Origin: Branchipolynoe longqiensis
Taxonomy: Eukaryota > Annelida > Polychaeta > Phyllodocida > Polynoidae
Direction of reading: 5' to 3'
DNA: 64,000 bases
Assembly: GCA_030323885.1 (NCBI GenBank)
Contig: CM059197.1
Coordinates: 33,001,884-33,065,883, forward strand
Under the pieces are notes generated by a model. That model was given only the letters and a program-made list of their open reading frames with translations. It was not told where the DNA came from and made no database searches. The translations under genes and the position numbers were made by a program. Shown in pieces: positions 61,091-64,000 of this stretch; the stretch's first letter is position 1; each line of letters begins with the position of its first letter.

Positions 61091-61990
61091 CCTACTCCCA
61101 CCTCCCCCCACCTAATCCCTCCTCACCCCACCTACTCCCACCTTCTTCCACCTCCTCCCACTTCCTCCCACCTCCTCCCACCTCATCCCACCTCATCCTA
61201 CCTCCTGCGACCCCCTCCCACCTCCTCCCACCTCCTCACACCTGCTCCCCCTCCTCCCATCTCCTCCCACCTCATCCTACCTCCTCCCACCTCCTTCCAC
61301 CTCCTCCCACCTCCTCTCACCTCCTCACACCTCCCACTTCCTCCCTCCTGCTCCCTCGTCCCCCCTCATCCTCCCTCATCCTCCCTCATCCTCCCTCCTA
61401 CTCCAGGCTCCTCGCGTCAGCCCCTCCTCATCCCGCCTCCTCCCTCCTTCTCCCTCCTCCTCTCTCCTCCCTCCTCCTCCTTCCTCCTCCCTCCTCCTCC
61501 CTCCTCCTCCCTCCTCCTCCTCCCTCCTCCCTCCTCCTCCTCCCTCCTCCCTCCTCCTCCCTCCCCTCTCCTCCTCCCTCCTCCCTCCCCTCCTCCCTCC
61601 TCCCCCCCCCTCCCCCTCCCCCTCCTCCCTCCTCCTCCCTCCTCCTCCCTCCTCCTCCCTCCTCCCTCCTCCCTCCCTCCTCCCTCCCCCCCCTCCTCCC
61701 TCCACCTCCCTCCTCCTCCCTCCTCCTCCCTCCTCCTCCCTCCTCCCCCTCCTCCCCCCCTCCTCCCCTCCCCCTCCCTCCTCCCTCCTCCTCCCTCCTG
61801 CTCCCTCCTCCCTCCTCCCTCCTCCTCCTGCTCCCTCCTCCTCCCTCCTCCCCCCTCCTCCCTCCTCCCTCCTCCCTCCTCCTCCCTCCTCCTCCCTGCT
61901 CCCTGCTCCCTCCTCCTCCTGCTCCCTCCTCCTCCCTCCTCCTCCTCCTCCTCCCTCCCTCCCTCCCTCCTCCCTCCTCCTCCCGCAATC
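61085..61990. repeat. Polypyrimidine array (CTCCTCC/CCCACCTCCT)
   Basis: About 900 bp: first a CCCACCTCCT decamer region (61085-61340), then CTCCTCCCTCC. Second large pyrimidine tract of the window. Frames of up to 413 codons (serine/proline/leucine on plus, glycine/arginine/glutamate on minus) are artefacts. Confidence 0.96.
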
Positions 61991-62004
61991 TCCCAAGACA
62001 AAGG

Positions 62005-62326
62005 TTGGTTGTTGGAGTTTTGCGTCCTGGCAACAGCTAAGATCATATCAGGAAGGGGACTGTCTTGTGACAGTGCACACTCATTGCAACTTCTTAGTGC
62101 TGCCCCACTGGGAGACCAAGCCACCAGTACCATGAGATGATATCCCACTCAGTCCCATTAATCAGTCACTGAGCTAACCAGTCCTTGCCCTATCCTAATA
62201 ATGCCAAGTGCTAGTCTAGGAAGCGACAAGTATACGTTTTTAAGTTATTGGTTTGACTTGGTTCAAATCCCACGATCTAAGAAAATGGGAGATGGACGCT
62301 CAACTCATTCGGTCATCCCGCCTGGT
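62005..62326 (-). mobile_element. SINE-A, near full length
   Basis: Minus-strand head GGCGGGATGACCGAATGAGT, GGGATTTGAACCAAGTC, complete body, 3' end TTAGCTGTTGCCAGGACGCA. The tail is CTCCAACAACCAACC. Confidence 0.9.
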
Positions 62327-62640
62327 CCCTGAACAAAGACCAATAACACAACCAAAGCAAAGACCAATGACACAACCCAGCGGTATCGTTTGAACATGGC
62401 GACCTCTTCTGGTGATTTGTTCGTACAACGGGCCGTGGTCTTGGCCTCAGTCTCAGACACTACTGCGCCAGCTACTCCTCCCCTCCCCGCCAGGGGGCAG
62501 ATAGCACACCCCGCCAGTATATTATTGTCACTTGCAAATCCTCCACACCCCCAGGGGCTTGAAATCCTGAAGTAGCTTCTGATGTAAGAAACGAGGTAAG
62601 GTACCAAGAATAATGATGTTCTATGTGTGCATGTATAGAC
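62327..62640. other. No confident gene
   Basis: ACAAAGACCAATAACACAAC is tandemly duplicated (62335 and 62360). ATGGCGACCTCTTCTGG starts a 58-61 codon frame (62390-62575) with no recognizable domain. Confidence 0.4.
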
Positions 62641-62932
62641 AAGATAGATATATTAATATATATATACGGATATATATATATATATATGTGGGTGTGTGTA
62701 TGTTTATCTATGGGGATCTATGTATATCCATGTATTTTTAGGTATATATGTGTGTATATATATGTATGTAGGTGTATCTATGGGGATATATGTATATCTA
62801 TGTATATCCATGTATGTTTAGGTATATGTGTATATATGTGTGTATTATGTGTATTATGTGTATTATGTGTATATGTGTATATAAGTGTATTAATTATTAT
62901 GTGTATATGTGTATTATACATGTTGCCGGTAA
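62641..62932. repeat. TATG/TATA low-complexity tract
   Basis: Degenerate GTATATCTATG sequence with GTGTATTAT pentameric stretches. Confidence 0.88.
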
Positions 62933-63173
62933 CATGAGTAATTCATGACTTTGGACACCATTTTACTATTGTTAGTGTTGCCAGGTGATATACCCGGACG
63001 CATTGCTAGTGCATTCTCGTCCACCGCCAATGATGGCGTAGCATTTTCATCACTATGGGCATTTAGGCTTCGTGTTAAAGATAAATAAACCGAAGGCTAT
63101 TCACTACTGGAGCAGCACACCATACAGATGTTGATGGTCGCAGGCGAATGCTGGCCGTAGTGTGACTGGGGCA
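62933..63173. mobile_element. Right end of an AGTCACACTA-type element
   Basis: Only the right terminal repeat GTAGTGTGACTGGGGCA (63157-63173) is clear, ending at the TTAA at 63174. The left end was not found in the 240 bp upstream. Confidence 0.55.
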
Positions 63174-63177
63174 TTAA

Positions 63178-63416
63178 GGCCCTGTCACACTCTGACGAAT
63201 TGCATAAGTGTATGCCGACATATGTGATTTTGCACCAACACATTGGTGTATGATGAGACAAGTTATGGGTACGTTTGGCATAAGTAGTATTCGTTAACAG
63301 CTCACTAGTGTACACCGAAACAAGTTATGGGTACGTTTTGCATAAGTATTATTTTTTAGCATGTTCAAAATTCCCGCCGTAAGACAGTGTGTGTCACATA
63401 CATCAGCATATGCTTG
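63178..63416. mobile_element. Left end of a GGCCCTGTCACAC element, cut by LINE-X
   Basis: Starts GGCCCTGTCACACTCTGACG at the same TTAA. The interior has private GCATAAGTGTATGCCGACA-like words and CAAGTTATGGGTACGTTTGG duplicated (63262, 63321), plus GCATGTTCAAAATTCC. The right end is missing where LINE-X begins. Confidence 0.65.
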
Positions 63417-63815
63417 TCATCATCATCATGCTGTCAGTCGCGATGCGACAAAGACTGCTTTCATTACTTGACTGCCGCTCTCCATTTAGCTTTCTGTTGT
63501 GAGAGTTGCATCTATGAGTCGGTTTAATGTCTCTCTCATTTCATGAAAGCTGCCTGCAAATGCGTTGAAGTGATGCTGGCTTTTGCAAGTTACCAGCGGC
63601 ACTCTCTCGGGGAGCAAATAGAGGTTTCACACCGGCAAGCGCACATGTCAAGACAGGCACAAAACTATTTGTCCCTGCAGTGGCTGGTCGGGAAATGTTT
63701 GGAGTTCCATACATCAACCGCCCTTAATGCTGCCACAGTGACATGGTTTTCCATTTAGGGTTTGCTCCCTGAGCCTTCGCTTCTATCAAGAACCTGTACT
63801 ACAAGGCAGTGGTTT
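63417..63815 (-). pseudogene. LINE-X 3' end, internally deleted
   Basis: Minus strand: CCACTGCCTTGTAGTACAGG, CCAGCCACTGCAGGGACAAA, then TTTCATGAAATGAGAGAGAC (deletion joint), TGGAGAGCGGCAGTCAAG-TAA, (GAT)n tail. The deletion joint differs by a few bases from the 55336 copy. Confidence 0.8.
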
Positions 63816-63975
63816 ATACTATGCGAGTATAAAGGCATTGAAGGGAATTGGTATATTATTGTTCATTATGACTGATATTCGGTGTCATATGTGTGGCCTT
63901 CTCTCCACATGACCGGTGGTGCCGTCAGTGGCACAAATCCTAACCCGGACGCTCTAGTGTGTCATTCACATCTGA
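63816..63975 (-). repeat. Possible Rep-GC remnant
   Basis: ATGCGAGTATAAAGGCATTG and GGTGTCATATGTGTGG, CCGGTGGTGCCGTCAG resemble Rep-GC read in reverse. Confidence 0.4.
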
Positions 63976-63979
63976 GAAT

Positions 63980-64000
63980 TATATATATATATATATATAT
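63980..64000. repeat. (AT)n microsatellite at window edge
   Basis: At least ten AT dinucleotides, running off the right edge. Confidence 0.95.

Noticed and set aside
60880..62148. Frames of 386 and 413 codons on plus and 243 on minus
   Set aside because: They pass from unique DNA through the CCTCC array into a SINE; no gene structure.

Overview
This window looks like intergenic DNA from an animal genome. The signs are dense microsatellites, several tRNA-derived SINE families, non-LTR retrotransposon remnants and many small inverted-repeat DNA transposons. One SINE (31843-32190) resembles a SINE I remember from mollusc genomes, so a marine mollusc is my best guess; this rests on memory and is not proven. 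I found no convincing host protein-coding gene, rRNA or functional tRNA. Every long open frame is translated simple repeat (CCGCCCG, CCTCC, CACACC, GTGTCT and similar arrays), usually open on both strands.

Layout. 0-8 kb: short tandem arrays, SINE fragments, a SINE-derived hairpin, a GC-rich 7-bp array and a SINE with a doubled tRNA head. 8-16.6 kb: very large strand-asymmetric arrays (polypyrimidine 9.0-9.8 kb, purine-rich 10.3-11.0 kb, a ~45-bp minisatellite 11.7-13.3 kb, a CACACC array 13.6-14.3 kb, a 10-bp array 16.1-16.6 kb), broken by a unique CpG-containing island at 13.3-13.6 kb. 16.6-23 kb: nested transposons. 23-31 kb: more arrays, including a 21-bp in-frame minisatellite and a G-rich array. 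31-42 kb: SINE-rich, with a Harbinger-like element inserted in a SINE. 42-54 kb: minisatellites, a second Harbinger-like element, a 2.2-kb inverted-repeat element carrying ~1.7 kb of microsatellite, and a large inverted duplication. 54-64 kb: MITEs, a transposon segment amplified into a minisatellite, a 0.9-kb polypyrimidine tract and paired element ends meeting at one TTAA.

How the parts interact. The window records successive insertions. The main SINE (called SINE-A here) is present in about 25 pieces. At least seven pieces have clear 9-15 bp target-site duplications, including 5'-truncated copies under 70 bp, so a LINE-type machinery moved them. Two non-LTR retrotransposon lineages survive only as broken 3' ends. 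DNA transposons are represented only by non-autonomous copies; no transposase gene is visible. They fall into TA-flanked pogo/mariner-like families and a group with 3-bp (TAA, TTA, TCA) duplications, which suggests PIF/Harbinger. That second group is the most unusual part of the window: each element carries its own private short repeat in its subterminal regions. Two elements are clearly homologous in their unique interiors, yet their subterminal repeats have switched from one motif to another.
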